Assembly: GCA_934270565.1 (NCBI GenBank)
Contig: CAKQPR010000020.1
Span: 1-27,852, forward strand
Origin: an uncultured Clostridia bacterium
GTDB taxonomy: Bacteria > Bacillota > Clostridia > Christensenellales > Pumilibacteraceae
Length of the DNA stretch: 27,852 bases
Reading direction: 5' to 3'
Made by a program: the position numbers and the translations under genes. Shown here one piece after another: positions 1-7,686 of this stretch. Position 1 is the first letter of the stretch, and every line of letters starts with the position of its first letter. Below the pieces are notes generated by a model that saw nothing but the letters and a program-made list of their open reading frames with translations, had not been told where the DNA came from and searched no databases.

Positions 1-400
1 TACCGTTCCGTTTTGTTTTACAATGTTATTTGTAAGTGCGGGCATCGCCGACTTGCCTACGGCGGCTCGCCGTTCGCTCCCGCCTTGGTTTCGACTTCGC
101 TCAAGATGACAGAGGCAAAATACCGTTCCGCAAGGTTGGCGGCGGGGCGAGGGCGCCCCGCCCTACCGAAACGATACTACGCCCGCCAAAAATTTTGTCG
201 TACACAAACAAAATACCCGTGGGCGGACGAGGAACGCCCCTACCTATCCTCACAATCACTGATTTTGCCACTTTTAAAATGTCATTTCGACCGAAGCGTT
301 AGCGTAGTGGATAAATTCCCCGCAGAAGTCACCCGATAACGATACTGCTTACTCTATTTCCGACCTTTGCGGGCGGACGGGGCGTCCGCCCCTACCTTAT

Positions 401-543
401 AAGGCTTCCCCTTGGGGGGAAGCTGTCGCGTAGCGACTGATGAGGGGTTGTCTTTTACATTTAGTTCGTCTCAGCCCGACCCCTCATTCGTCACTCGGTT
501 CGCTCCGCTCGCTCTCGTGCCACCTTCCCCCAAGGGGGAAGGC
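401..543. repeat. MITE-like non-coding element
   Basis: The left end carries the hairpin TTCCCC-TTGG-GGGGAA and the right end CTTCCCCCAAGGGGGAAG. Inside these, TGATGAGGGG on the left is matched by CCCCTCATTCGTCA in inverse orientation on the right. There is no open frame or transposase, so it would depend on an enzyme in trans if it is mobile. A second element of similar build (CTCCCTT..AAAGGG start, CCCCCTT end) lies at 17700-17935. The assignment rests on structure only. Confidence 0.5.
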
Positions 544-781
544 ATTAGCGGTTGTCACCCGATAACGCACCTACTATGGCTTTAACAAACATTACGGAAG
601 TCACCCGACTACCCCACTACTACAACTTATTCCGACCTTTAAAGCGTTGCGGGGTCCGGGACACAGCCGCAAGGCGGTGAGCCACCGCGGGCGAGTATAT
701 GGGTCTCGTATTTTACGTTAGCTCGTTATATGCACTGCCTAAATACTTGCCCGCAGGGGGTCCCTGCCGGCGGCTTTTTTG

Positions 782-810
782 TTACTTTTTTCTCCGCCTG
801 AAAAAAGTAA
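782..810. terminator. Perfect 11-bp hairpin, terminator-like
   Basis: TTACTTTTTTC and GAAAAAAGTAA pair perfectly around a 7-nt loop. It follows the GC-rich hairpin near 755-770 and a T6 run at 775-780. It could insulate the downstream gene from transcription entering through the repeat region, but the stem is AT-rich and no gene ends just upstream, so this may simply be another repeat unit. Confidence 0.35.
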
Positions 811-865
811 ATTACATTTCCATTCTTTTCTAAAAAGGATATTTGTTACTATTCTAAAAGTAAAT

Positions 866-938
866 CATAGCGGCAGCGCCCCTGTTTGTCTCATTTCCAA
901 AAGAGAGCCATAGCGGCAGCGAATCCATAGTGGCAACG
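866..938 (+). repeat. Three CATAGCGGCAGCG direct repeats upstream of a promoter
   Basis: The 13-mer CATAGCGGCAGCG occurs at 866-878 and 909-921, and as CATAGTGGCAACG at 926-938. The last copy ends 13 bases before the -35 box of the promoter at 952-980. This placement would suit an activator or repressor site, but another fragment of the intergenic repeat load is equally possible. Confidence 0.45.
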
Positions 939-951
939 CGTGCAGCGAAAC

Positions 952-980
952 TTGACTTTTCTATCGCGGGGTGGTATAAT
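952..980 (+). promoter_or_regulatory. Consensus sigma-A promoter, leaderless architecture
   Basis: TTGACT (952-957), a 17-base spacer and TATAAT (975-980). Only six bases separate the -10 box from the ATG at 987, so transcription should start at or within a base or two of the start codon. No good Shine-Dalgarno sequence lies at a usable distance; a GGGGTGG at 967-973 would be outside the transcript. Confidence 0.75.
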
Positions 981-986
981 CGGTGT

Positions 987-1376
987 ATGATACGAAATGC
1001 GGAAATTTATCTTAACGACTTACCTTCGGTGCGCGGCAAAGCGGTGCTTACGGAAACGAGCACGGCGGTTATGTTTTCGACGGAAGCGGGGCGATATTAC
1101 GTCACGCTGTCGGCGCACGAAATAAAGATCGCGTTATCGGGCGAAGTCGGATACACGCTCACGCTCGCGCGCGGGCGCACGACGGGGCTCAGCCTCGAAA
1201 CGAACGGGTTACACTCCTACCCGCTCGACGTGGAAACCCGCGAACTGCTCGTTGAACAGCTGAACGATCGGATTTCGGCACGGGCGGCGTATTCGGTCGA
1301 AAATGGCGACGAAGAAATCGAAGAACACGAATTCTACCTGCGGTGCGTTTTCACGAACTCGGTTGCGGCGGAATAG
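987..1376 (+). CDS. DUF1934-like small beta-barrel protein, leaderless mRNA
   Basis: This encodes 129 residues with no signal peptide or membrane segment. The pattern of short beta strands (GRYYVTLSA, GYTLTLARG, TGLSLETNG, then AAYSVENGDEEIEEHEFYLRCVF) resembles the DUF1934/YwiB family of lipocalin-like barrels of about 130-150 residues, whose biochemical role is unknown. An in-frame ATG at 930 would lie upstream of the promoter, so 987 is chosen, six bases after TATAAT. The last 15 codons are read through DNA that, on the other strand, encodes a copy of the murC tail, so the C-terminus may have been altered by that duplication. The family call is by pattern only; conservation of the N-terminal half with known members is weak. 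Confidence 0.6.
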   Translation: MIRNAEIYLNDLPSVRGKAVLTETSTAVMFSTEAGRYYVTLSAHEIKIALSGEVGYTLTLARGRTTGLSLETNGLHSYPLDVETRELLVEQLNDRISARAAYSVENGDEEIEEHEFYLRCVFTNSVAAE

Positions 1377-1425
1377 ATCGTTCCCGCGCCCACAAACGCG
1401 ACCGTATCCCCCTCGACGATTTCAC
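1332..1425 (-). pseudogene. Truncated duplicate of the murC 3' end
   Basis: These 94 bases match 1463-1556 without gaps, with about six differences, at an offset of 131 bases. On the minus strand this reads SEIVEGDTVAFVGAGTIYSA and continues to the same THRR-stop as MurC. An in-frame TGA lies just upstream of the match, so it cannot be expressed as an enzyme. The three differences inside the well-aligned part are all synonymous in the MurC frame. It lies inside the 3' end of the convergent DUF1934-like gene and just past the murC stop. Confidence 0.75.
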
Positions 1426-1464
1426 TTTTTCATCCACGGCGAAGATCGGCGATATGATCCCGTT

Positions 1465-2727
1465 CTACCTGCGGTGCGTTTTCACGAACTCGGTCGCGGC
1501 GGAATAAATCGTTCCCGCGCCCACGAACGCGACCGTATCCCCCTCGCCGACCTCACCGTAAAGATACTTTTCGGCTTCGTCGTAAGAACCGAAATAGCGG
1601 GCGGGCATCAGCTTTGAAACCTCGTTATAAAGATCGACGGAAGTTACTTCGCCGATCTTTTCTCTTGCGGCGAACACGGGCAGAAACACGGCTTCGTCCG
1701 CGCCGCAGAAACAGGTGCGGAATTTATCGAACAGGTCGCGGGTGCGCGAATAGGTATGCGGCTCGAAAACGACGATCAGCCTGCCCCGTCGTTTCAGCGC
1801 GGAAATAAGCGCCCTGATTTCGGTCGGGTGGTGCGCGTAATCGGCGATTATCGTAGCGCCGCGCACGCTCCCGAGCGTTTCCATACGCCGCCCCACTCCC
1901 CCGAAATTCGCAAAGCTCCGCGCTATTTCGCTCATGCTCACGCCCTCGCCGAGCGCGACCGCCGCCGCGGCAAGCGCGTTATACACGTTGTGCCTGCCGA
2001 CAAGGTTCGGATAAAGCCTGCCCATATTCACGCCCGAATAGAACAGCGAGAACGAATAGCGGTTGTACTCGTCCGCGCAAAGCCCCGCCGCCCGAACGTC
2101 GCAGTTTTCGCCGAGACCGAACGTCGTAAGATCGGGGTGCTCGGGGTTTGCAAGCCTCGGATCGTCGCCGTTGACGTAAAGCTTGCGACTTTGGCGCCCG
2201 AAAGCAAGGAAAGCTTCGACCGCTTCCCGCTCGGTTTTGTAGCAATCGGTGTGGTCGAGGTCGGCATTTAGAATCACGCCGACGTCCGGTTCGAGCGCCA
2301 GAAACGATCGACGGAATTCGCATGCTTCGGTGATGAAATATTCGTCGCCGTCGCCGCTCGTTTCGTAATCGCCGCCGATATGTAACGTGGGATTAAGGCT
2401 CGCCGTTGCCGCCGCCGTAAGCGCAGTCGTCGTGGTTTTGCCGTGCGACCCCGCAATCGCGATCACCCGCCCGAACGAAGCCGCAATCGCCGCAAGATAC
2501 TCCGAACGTTCGATCGTCGGTATGCCGTTCCCGCGCGCCGCTTTAAGTTCGGGATTGTCCGCGCCTATCGCGCCGGAGAATACGACGAGATCTGCCCCTT
2601 CGACGTTTTTCGGGTCGTGCCCGCCTGCGGCTAAGTCCGACCCGCTCGTTTCGTGCCCGAGCCGCGCCGTTATTCGTTTGAGCGTGCGCATGCTCACGCC
2701 ACGATCGCCTATAAAATGTACTCTCAT
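1465..2727 (-). CDS. murC: UDP-N-acetylmuramate--L-alanine ligase (MurC)
   Basis: This cytoplasmic Mur ligase adds L-alanine to UDP-MurNAc with ATP, the first peptide step of peptidoglycan synthesis. Motifs seen: N-terminal VHFIG strand (residues 3-7), ATP loop GSHGKTTTT (93-101), EACEFRRSFL, NADLDHTD, GRHNVYNALAAAAVA, and the MurC hallmarks DYAHHPTEI and HTYSRTR. At 420 residues it is somewhat shorter than usual (about 450-490). The normal glycine-rich UDP-binding loop (GIGGIGM type) reads GDRGVSM here, which is odd. The start at 2727 is fixed by the VHFIG strand, but AAGGAG ends only one base before the ATG, which is too close for normal ribosome docking; the same bases read TATAAAGGAGT-ATG. 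No partner genes of a dcw cluster are present. Confidence 0.92.
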   Translation of the reverse strand: MRVHFIGDRGVSMRTLKRITARLGHETSGSDLAAGGHDPKNVEGADLVVFSGAIGADNPELKAARGNGIPTIERSEYLAAIAASFGRVIAIAGSHGKTTTTALTAAATASLNPTLHIGGDYETSGDGDEYFITEACEFRRSFLALEPDVGVILNADLDHTDCYKTEREAVEAFLAFGRQSRKLYVNGDDPRLANPEHPDLTTFGLGENCDVRAAGLCADEYNRYSFSLFYSGVNMGRLYPNLVGRHNVYNALAAAAVALGEGVSMSEIARSFANFGGVGRRMETLGSVRGATIIADYAHHPTEIRALISALKRRGRLIVVFEPHTYSRTRDLFDKFRTCFCGADEAVFLPVFAAREKIGEVTSVDLYNEVSKLMPARYFGSYDEAEKYLYGEVGEGDTVAFVGAGTIYSAATEFVKTHRR

Positions 2728-3310
2728 ACTCCTTTATACGCCGCAATTCGCCCCGCCGTGCGCGAAGTTTGGCAATGGCGGCGCGCCACCGTCAGCAAGT
2801 CGGCGGGGCTCGTATCTGTTTTGGCAGAATGTGGTATGGGCGGACGAGGAACGCCCCTACCGCGCTCTCTGTTGAAAGTTATATTTGCCACTTTTATAAT
2901 GTCATTTCGAGCGAAGGCGAAGCCGCAGTCGAGAAATCCCCTGCGGAAGTCACCCGACTGCCCCACTGTTACTACTTTTTCGACCTTATTTGTCGGCGTA
3001 GCCGACGGTAGGGCGGTTCGCCCTCGGACCGCCGTATAACGTATAGCTTCGGATAGGTATTTGAAGCATACCGTTCCGCAACGTTCGTATTCGCTCCCGC
3101 GAGATCTCTCGACTTCGCTCGAGATGACGGGGCGAAGTACCGTTACGCTTTGTTTACGGGCGGACGAGGAACGCCCCTACCACGCTCTATCAAAAGTAAG
3201 TACGGGCATCGCCGACTTGCCCGCAGGGGCTCCCTGCCATCGCCGACTTGCCCACGGCGGCTCGCCGTCGGGCGGACGAGGAACGCCACTACCGAATTCT
3301 ATCGAAGCGA
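2728..3310. repeat. Intergenic composite repeat, forward copy
   Basis: No gene is seen. The order is: family A (2838-2861), family B (GTCATTTCGAGCGAAG.. to AAGTCACCCGACTGCCCC, about 2898-2963), family C (GTCGGCGTAGCCGACGGTAGGGCGG.., about 2990-3040), then TACCGTTCCG and CTCCCGCGAGATCTCTCGAC to GATGACGG (to 3130). Further family A units follow at 3158-3181 and 3270-3293, with a CCCGCAGGGG unit near 3220. The A-B-C-D order is repeated at 27461-27833, and B-C-D appears inverted at 17321-17564. Confidence 0.75.
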
Positions 3311-3353
3311 ACGGAAAAACGCCGCGAACGTAACGTTCGCGGCGTTTTTCCGT
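3311..3353 (-). terminator. 21-bp perfect hairpin terminator of the glycan operon
   Basis: ACGGAAAAACGCCGCGAACG and its exact reverse complement pair over 21 bases with a one-base centre (3332). On the minus strand the GC-rich core CGCCGCGAACG is followed by T5, a textbook intrinsic terminator, about 180 bases past the stop of the last operon gene. The A5/T5 symmetry means it would also work for transcripts on the plus strand. Confidence 0.8.
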
Positions 3354-3354
3354 T

Positions 3355-3426
3355 TTACTTACTTTTCAACTTTGCAACTTACTTATAAGTGTTCTTACTT
3401 ACTATTCAGCTTTGCAACTTACTTAT
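3355..3426. repeat. 32-bp direct repeat in the operon 3' tail
   Basis: Two 32-base copies at 3355-3386 and 3395-3426 differ at two positions (TTACTTACTTTTCAAC.. against TTACTTACTATTCAGC..) and are separated by 8 bases. A partial CTTACTTTTCGG follows at 3427. The DNA is AT-rich low complexity between the last gene and the terminator. Confidence 0.7.
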
Positions 3427-3534
3427 CTTACTTTTCGGTGTATCGCTCAATTTTTAAGTGTATCTACCTGCTTTTCGGTATTTTCACTTAGTTTTGGCGA
3501 AAACCATTTTCAGATTGTTTGGTTTAAGCGAAAC

Positions 3535-6500
3535 CTATGCGGTCTTTTTCGTGTAGGAAAGCTTAGTGTAAGTCACGGGCGTACCTGCATTACTTGAAGA
3601 AATGCGTATAGCCTTTAATTTCGTGTACGTCGTCAGATCGACTTTAACTCCTTCGCTAACTAAAAGTTCGGAAAGAGTGACCTCGTAACCCGTTCCCGCG
3701 TTACTATCGGTGTAAACGGCTAATTCCGTTCCGCTATCATCGGTAAGAACAATGTAAGCCGTACCGTGCACACTTTTGCCATCTGCGTCAACGCCAGGCG
3801 CTTCGAAAGTGAACTTTATCTTGTCGATGTCGGCGGTGTTGAGCACTTCGGGAAGAGTATACTCCACATAGTGACTACCCCAGTTGCAGTTGGACACGAC
3901 GCATTTGTTATCACCAAGCGCATACGTTCCGTTGCCACCGCTCGACAAATACTTTTTGTATCCGCTGACCGAGAAATCCGCAAGAAGGTATTCGTTTTCC
4001 GTTCCTTCGACAAGCGTATCGAAGTTAGTAATCGGATCGATATATTCGTAAGTGATTTCGTCGATATTGACTACCGCCTGCTTCTCCCAATTATCAAGCG
4101 TAAACGCTATAGCTACGATTTTATCGCCGGCAAGATTGCTGAATCCATCATAAGTCGAATCTTCCATATTAGGTGTCCCGCCGAGCCACTCGCCGGCGCT
4201 ATCTGTGCCGGTCTTATTACCGAGTTCGTCAAAGGCATAAATTCTTATCGAGTTAGTCGTAGAAAATTTAACTTTGATGCTTAACATATTCGCCTTGCTG
4301 ATCGCTTGCGGGAACGTGTATTTTACGGTCTGATTGTAGCCGCTTTCTGCAAGCGGATCGATCGTAAGGTATCCAAACCCCACGCTCCACTTGGTCGCGC
4401 CCCAGCTTGCGTGCGCGCCCGCAACCGAAATATGATCGTTATAACCGTTTGCGTTGAAGTCCGCAAGGAGTCTGTCGCTGGTGCCTGCGATTTCCGAATT
4501 GAAGTTAGTAACCGCAACGTATTTCTCGTAAGCGATTTCGTCAACGTTTACGGTTGCAGGTTTTGTCCAGTCGCTAAGGGTGAATGCAATTGCGGAGATT
4601 TTGTTTCCTGCAAGCGTTGTGAATCCTCTCCACGAAACGGTAGTCATTTCCGAAGTAATTCCGCAAAGACCTGTCGAAGCCGCAATTTTGTCACCGTTTT
4701 CGTCAAATGCCCACATAGCTAAAGGCGCAGTGGTCGTAAGTCTGAACTTAATAGCGTAAACTTCGGATTTGTCGATCGGTTGCGGGAACGTATATTTCAC
4801 GGTCTGGTAGAACCCGCTTTCTTTCAACGGATCGATTACAAGCTTACCGTCTTTAACCGAGTATTTCGTTTCTCCGTTACTTGCACGTTCACCCGCAACA
4901 GCCAAATAGTCATTGTACCCGTTTGCGTTGAAGTCTGCAAGAAGGTAATCGTTTTCGGTGTCGGCAACTTTCGTATTAAAACCTGTAACCGCAACGTATT
5001 TCTCGTAAGTAATCGAATCGAGCGTTATGGTTTTTGCTACGCCGGCGGCGTCACTTGCATAACAAGCGTTTATTTTTATTCCGACTATAGGATTGTCGCG
5101 TTTGTCCATCGGGACAGAATAAGTTAAGTCGGTTGTAGCGGTTAACGCGCTCGAGCTATAAATGCTTTCCGTATTATCCGATTTTTCATTGCCTTCTTTG
5201 TCGGTGTAAGTCCAGCTGTTTTTATAGATTATACCGATAAAATACGGGTGAGAAGTTATAACGCCGTTGAATTTAATAATGTATGCACCCTGAATTTCGG
5301 TCGGGAAAGTGTATACAAGATTGCCGTTTTCCCAATCCTCGTTATGCGAGATATTAAGCTTTCCGTCGGAAATCGTGTAATTATAGTATCTGCCTAAATC
5401 TGTACGCGCGGAAGTCTTGATATACTCTCTGTATTCGACGGTGTTAAAGTCGGCGAGAACGTATTCGCCGCTGCCGACGGAAGTTTCCTTGTTGAATACG
5501 ATCTTTTCGCCGATGGTGAAATTGTAGGTGTATTCGCGGAATTTGCTTCCTTTCTTTGCGACTACGCGGATCGAGTGATCGCCCGCTTCGAGCGGATTTG
5601 CGCTGAAATCGTACTTATTCTCTTCGACATCGGTGATCGGGGTAGTTGCATTATCTACATAGAGGTCGTAAGAGGTTGCGTTAGCCGCGCCGCCGAACGT
5701 GAACAGGTCGGACGAACGCTTGTAGCTCGAGGTCGTATCGAACGTGCCCACATAGCCGGCGGAGAGGTAAGAAATCTCGTTGACGTCGATAGTTACGGGG
5801 TCGTTCGCAGAGAAGCGAGACGAGAACGCAATAGCTACGATCTGCTCGCCGTCAAGCGTACCTTCAAACTCGGAAAGCATTTTCGTTATGGTCGTATAGT
5901 CTTTCGCCGAATTCGGAGCAGTGTACATATACATACCTTTTCCGTTTTCGTCGATAAGGTAAACCATAAGGTCGTTGCTCGACTTGTAGTTTACGCAAAT
6001 GCCCGAAATATCGGCTTTGCTTATCGGCGTGGGAAGCGTGTACTTGATATAACTGTTACCCCAGTTTCTGCGGCTGATAACGTGAATACTGCCGCCCGAA
6101 ATGGAATATTCGCTTTGCGGATCGCCATAGTTCGCCTGAGCTCCGTCGCGGGACATATACTCTCTGTATTCTACGGTATCGAAGTCCGCGAGGACAAATT
6201 CGCCGGTGGATTCCTTTTCGACGTTGAATTTGATCTTGTCGCCGACGGCAAATTCGTAAGTGTGTTCTCTGCTGCAATCGCCGTTATAAGCGATTACTTT
6301 GATCGAGTGGTTGCCGGTCGTAAGCGCGGTTTCAAACCGGTATTCGGGTTCGGTGAGTTCGATCGGGGTTTCGGCGCCGTCTACGAACATATCGTATTTC
6401 TGAGCGCCCGCCACCGCGTCGAACGTGAAAGTATCGGTCGAGCGACGATAGAGGCTTTCGCCGAAGTACCCGAGGTCTACCGTATCGAAGCGAACGTTAT

Positions 6501-7659
6501 CGAAGTAAGCGACTCCGCCTTTGCCGTTTACAAGCACGAACGAGATTTCGGCAAGCGCGCCGAATTCGGGTTCGGATTCAAGAACTTCGGAGCGGGTGAA
6601 CGAAACCGTACCCCACTTACCGAGCGTTGCGGCGTGCGAGAACTCGACGTTTTTGAGCACGCGTTTGCCGGTTACGTCGGTAAGAAGCACGCCTGCGGGC
6701 GGGTTCGTGGTGCGGAACATATCGTAATAGATTCTGCCCCAGTTTTCGAGCGGCTCGGGAAGCGTAAACGTTACCGCGCTCGTGCGGGTCGCTTCATCGC
6801 CTTCCTCGTTATAAGCCGCGCGGACTTTGAGCGCTTTGGACGTAAAGTCGACTGTGTCGGCTTCGATATAGTCCTCTAACTTCTCGTGTTTGTTCACGAT
6901 CGCCCACTCGGGTTTTTTATTCTCCTGCGACCACGCCTTGTAATCGCTTGCGTAACGCGAAAGGTCGAGAACGTTTTCGTCCTCGAAGTCGAACAGTTTG
7001 TAAACGCCCTCGGCAATTTCGGTGCCGTAAGCGGGATCGACGTAACTTGCGTAACGGCAAGCGCTTGCGAGCGACTTCGCACCGTGTTCGTTTACCGCAA
7101 TTACGGAAGCGTCGTAAATACCCTTTTCGAGCGCGACGGTATACGATGCGGAAATCGTTTCGGCGTTAGTTACGGCAGCGAACTGCTCGTTGTTGATACT
7201 GCTTATCGAAACGAGGTATTTCACCGCGCCTTCCGCCGCCGTCCAGCCGAGCGCGCCCGCCTCTTTGTTGTAGGCAAGCCCGCTTACCATTTCGGGCGCT
7301 CCGAAGTCGGTTGCGAGCTCGACGATCTTCGAGCCGTTGCCGAGTTCTCTGCCCTGCGCGTCCTCGGCGATAAGCGCAATGCGGCTCGTGCCTTCGCGAA
7401 GGTACAGCTGCAAGGTAGTCTCGGTGGTTTCGGTGCTTTTTGCGGTATCGTTGATATTGCTGATGCGGACGATATATTTCGTCGCGCCCTCTACCGCGTT
7501 CCAGCTGAGCACGCCGGTGTCCTCGGCGTAACCGAGCTCGACGGTGACGGGATCGCCGGTCGGCGTTTCCTTATCTCCGTCGTTTCCGCACGCCGCTACG
7601 GCGAAGCAAGTGAAAGCGAGGGTGAGCGCGAGGAAAATTCCAAACAATTTTCTTTTCAT
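3535..7659 (-). CDS. Giant modular surface lipoprotein (FN3 + repeated beta-sandwich modules)
   Basis: This 1374-residue protein has a lipoprotein signal ending VAAC (Cys24), so it should be anchored on the outer face of the membrane. Four FN3/Ig-like segments are visible (about 37-116, 118-205, 403-480, 645-723), interleaved with six related sandwich modules (about 218-395, 485-633, 730-886, 903-1046, 1061-1206, 1221-1370). Modules 2-6 open with [YF]VLADF or LLADF followed by EYREY or GYNDY, and most close with a VNVDEI-Y type strand. Modules 4 and 5 are a recent tandem duplication. No catalytic motif is recognised; the modules look like carbohydrate-binding or adhesive domains, which is inference. 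It is last in the operon, 27 bases after the 548-aa gene, with AGGAGGAG before the ATG. Confidence 0.85.
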   Translation of the reverse strand: MKRKLFGIFLALTLAFTCFAVAACGNDGDKETPTGDPVTVELGYAEDTGVLSWNAVEGATKYIVRISNINDTAKSTETTETTLQLYLREGTSRIALIAEDAQGRELGNGSKIVELATDFGAPEMVSGLAYNKEAGALGWTAAEGAVKYLVSISSINNEQFAAVTNAETISASYTVALEKGIYDASVIAVNEHGAKSLASACRYASYVDPAYGTEIAEGVYKLFDFEDENVLDLSRYASDYKAWSQENKKPEWAIVNKHEKLEDYIEADTVDFTSKALKVRAAYNEEGDEATRTSAVTFTLPEPLENWGRIYYDMFRTTNPPAGVLLTDVTGKRVLKNVEFSHAATLGKWGTVSFTRSEVLESEPEFGALAEISFVLVNGKGGVAYFDNVRFDTVDLGYFGESLYRRSTDTFTFDAVAGAQKYDMFVDGAETPIELTEPEYRFETALTTGNHSIKVIAYNGDCSREHTYEFAVGDKIKFNVEKESTGEFVLADFDTVEYREYMSRDGAQANYGDPQSEYSISGGSIHVISRRNWGNSYIKYTLPTPISKADISGICVNYKSSNDLMVYLIDENGKGMYMYTAPNSAKDYTTITKMLSEFEGTLDGEQIVAIAFSSRFSANDPVTIDVNEISYLSAGYVGTFDTTSSYKRSSDLFTFGGAANATSYDLYVDNATTPITDVEENKYDFSANPLEAGDHSIRVVAKKGSKFREYTYNFTIGEKIVFNKETSVGSGEYVLADFNTVEYREYIKTSARTDLGRYYNYTISDGKLNISHNEDWENGNLVYTFPTEIQGAYIIKFNGVITSHPYFIGIIYKNSWTYTDKEGNEKSDNTESIYSSSALTATTDLTYSVPMDKRDNPIVGIKINACYASDAAGVAKTITLDSITYEKYVAVTGFNTKVADTENDYLLADFNANGYNDYLAVAGERASNGETKYSVKDGKLVIDPLKESGFYQTVKYTFPQPIDKSEVYAIKFRLTTTAPLAMWAFDENGDKIAASTGLCGITSEMTTVSWRGFTTLAGNKISAIAFTLSDWTKPATVNVDEIAYEKYVAVTNFNSEIAGTSDRLLADFNANGYNDHISVAGAHASWGATKWSVGFGYLTIDPLAESGYNQTVKYTFPQAISKANMLSIKVKFSTTNSIRIYAFDELGNKTGTDSAGEWLGGTPNMEDSTYDGFSNLAGDKIVAIAFTLDNWEKQAVVNIDEITYEYIDPITNFDTLVEGTENEYLLADFSVSGYKKYLSSGGNGTYALGDNKCVVSNCNWGSHYVEYTLPEVLNTADIDKIKFTFEAPGVDADGKSVHGTAYIVLTDDSGTELAVYTDSNAGTGYEVTLSELLVSEGVKVDLTTYTKLKAIRISSSNAGTPVTYTKLSYTKKTA

Positions 7660-7686
7660 TTTCTCTCCTCCTGAAAAATTTTAGTA

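Larger units (their letters stand above)
1..850. repeat. Intergenic mosaic of short interspersed repeats
   Basis: I see no convincing gene here; the open frames are repeat-derived. Visible pieces: a GC-rich palindromic unit at 142-169; family A units (core GGGCGGACGAGG..CGCCCCTACC) at 221-244 and 371-396; a family B unit (GTCATTTCGACCGAAG.. ..AAGTCACCCGATAAC) at 284-340; a MITE-like element at 401-543 with hairpins at both ends and inverted GATGAGGGG/CCCCTCAT arms; a CCCGCAGGGGGTCCCTGC unit near 750-770, also seen near 3220 and 17400; and a perfect 11-bp hairpin at 782-810 with T6/A6 in its arms. The same families recur at 2838-3300, 17321-18041, 19065-19118 and 27330-27852. Confidence 0.8.

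Noticed and set aside
13..339. Open frames at the window start
   Set aside because: They consist of translated interspersed repeats that recur in other frames elsewhere, with no ribosome site.
930..986. Upstream ATG extension of the DUF1934-like gene
   Set aside because: It would overlap the -35 and -10 boxes and adds a sequence without family resemblance.
3355..3426. Possible CRISPR array from 32-bp repeats
   Set aside because: Only two copies, an 8-base gap rather than a spacer of about 30 bases, low-complexity sequence, and no cas genes.
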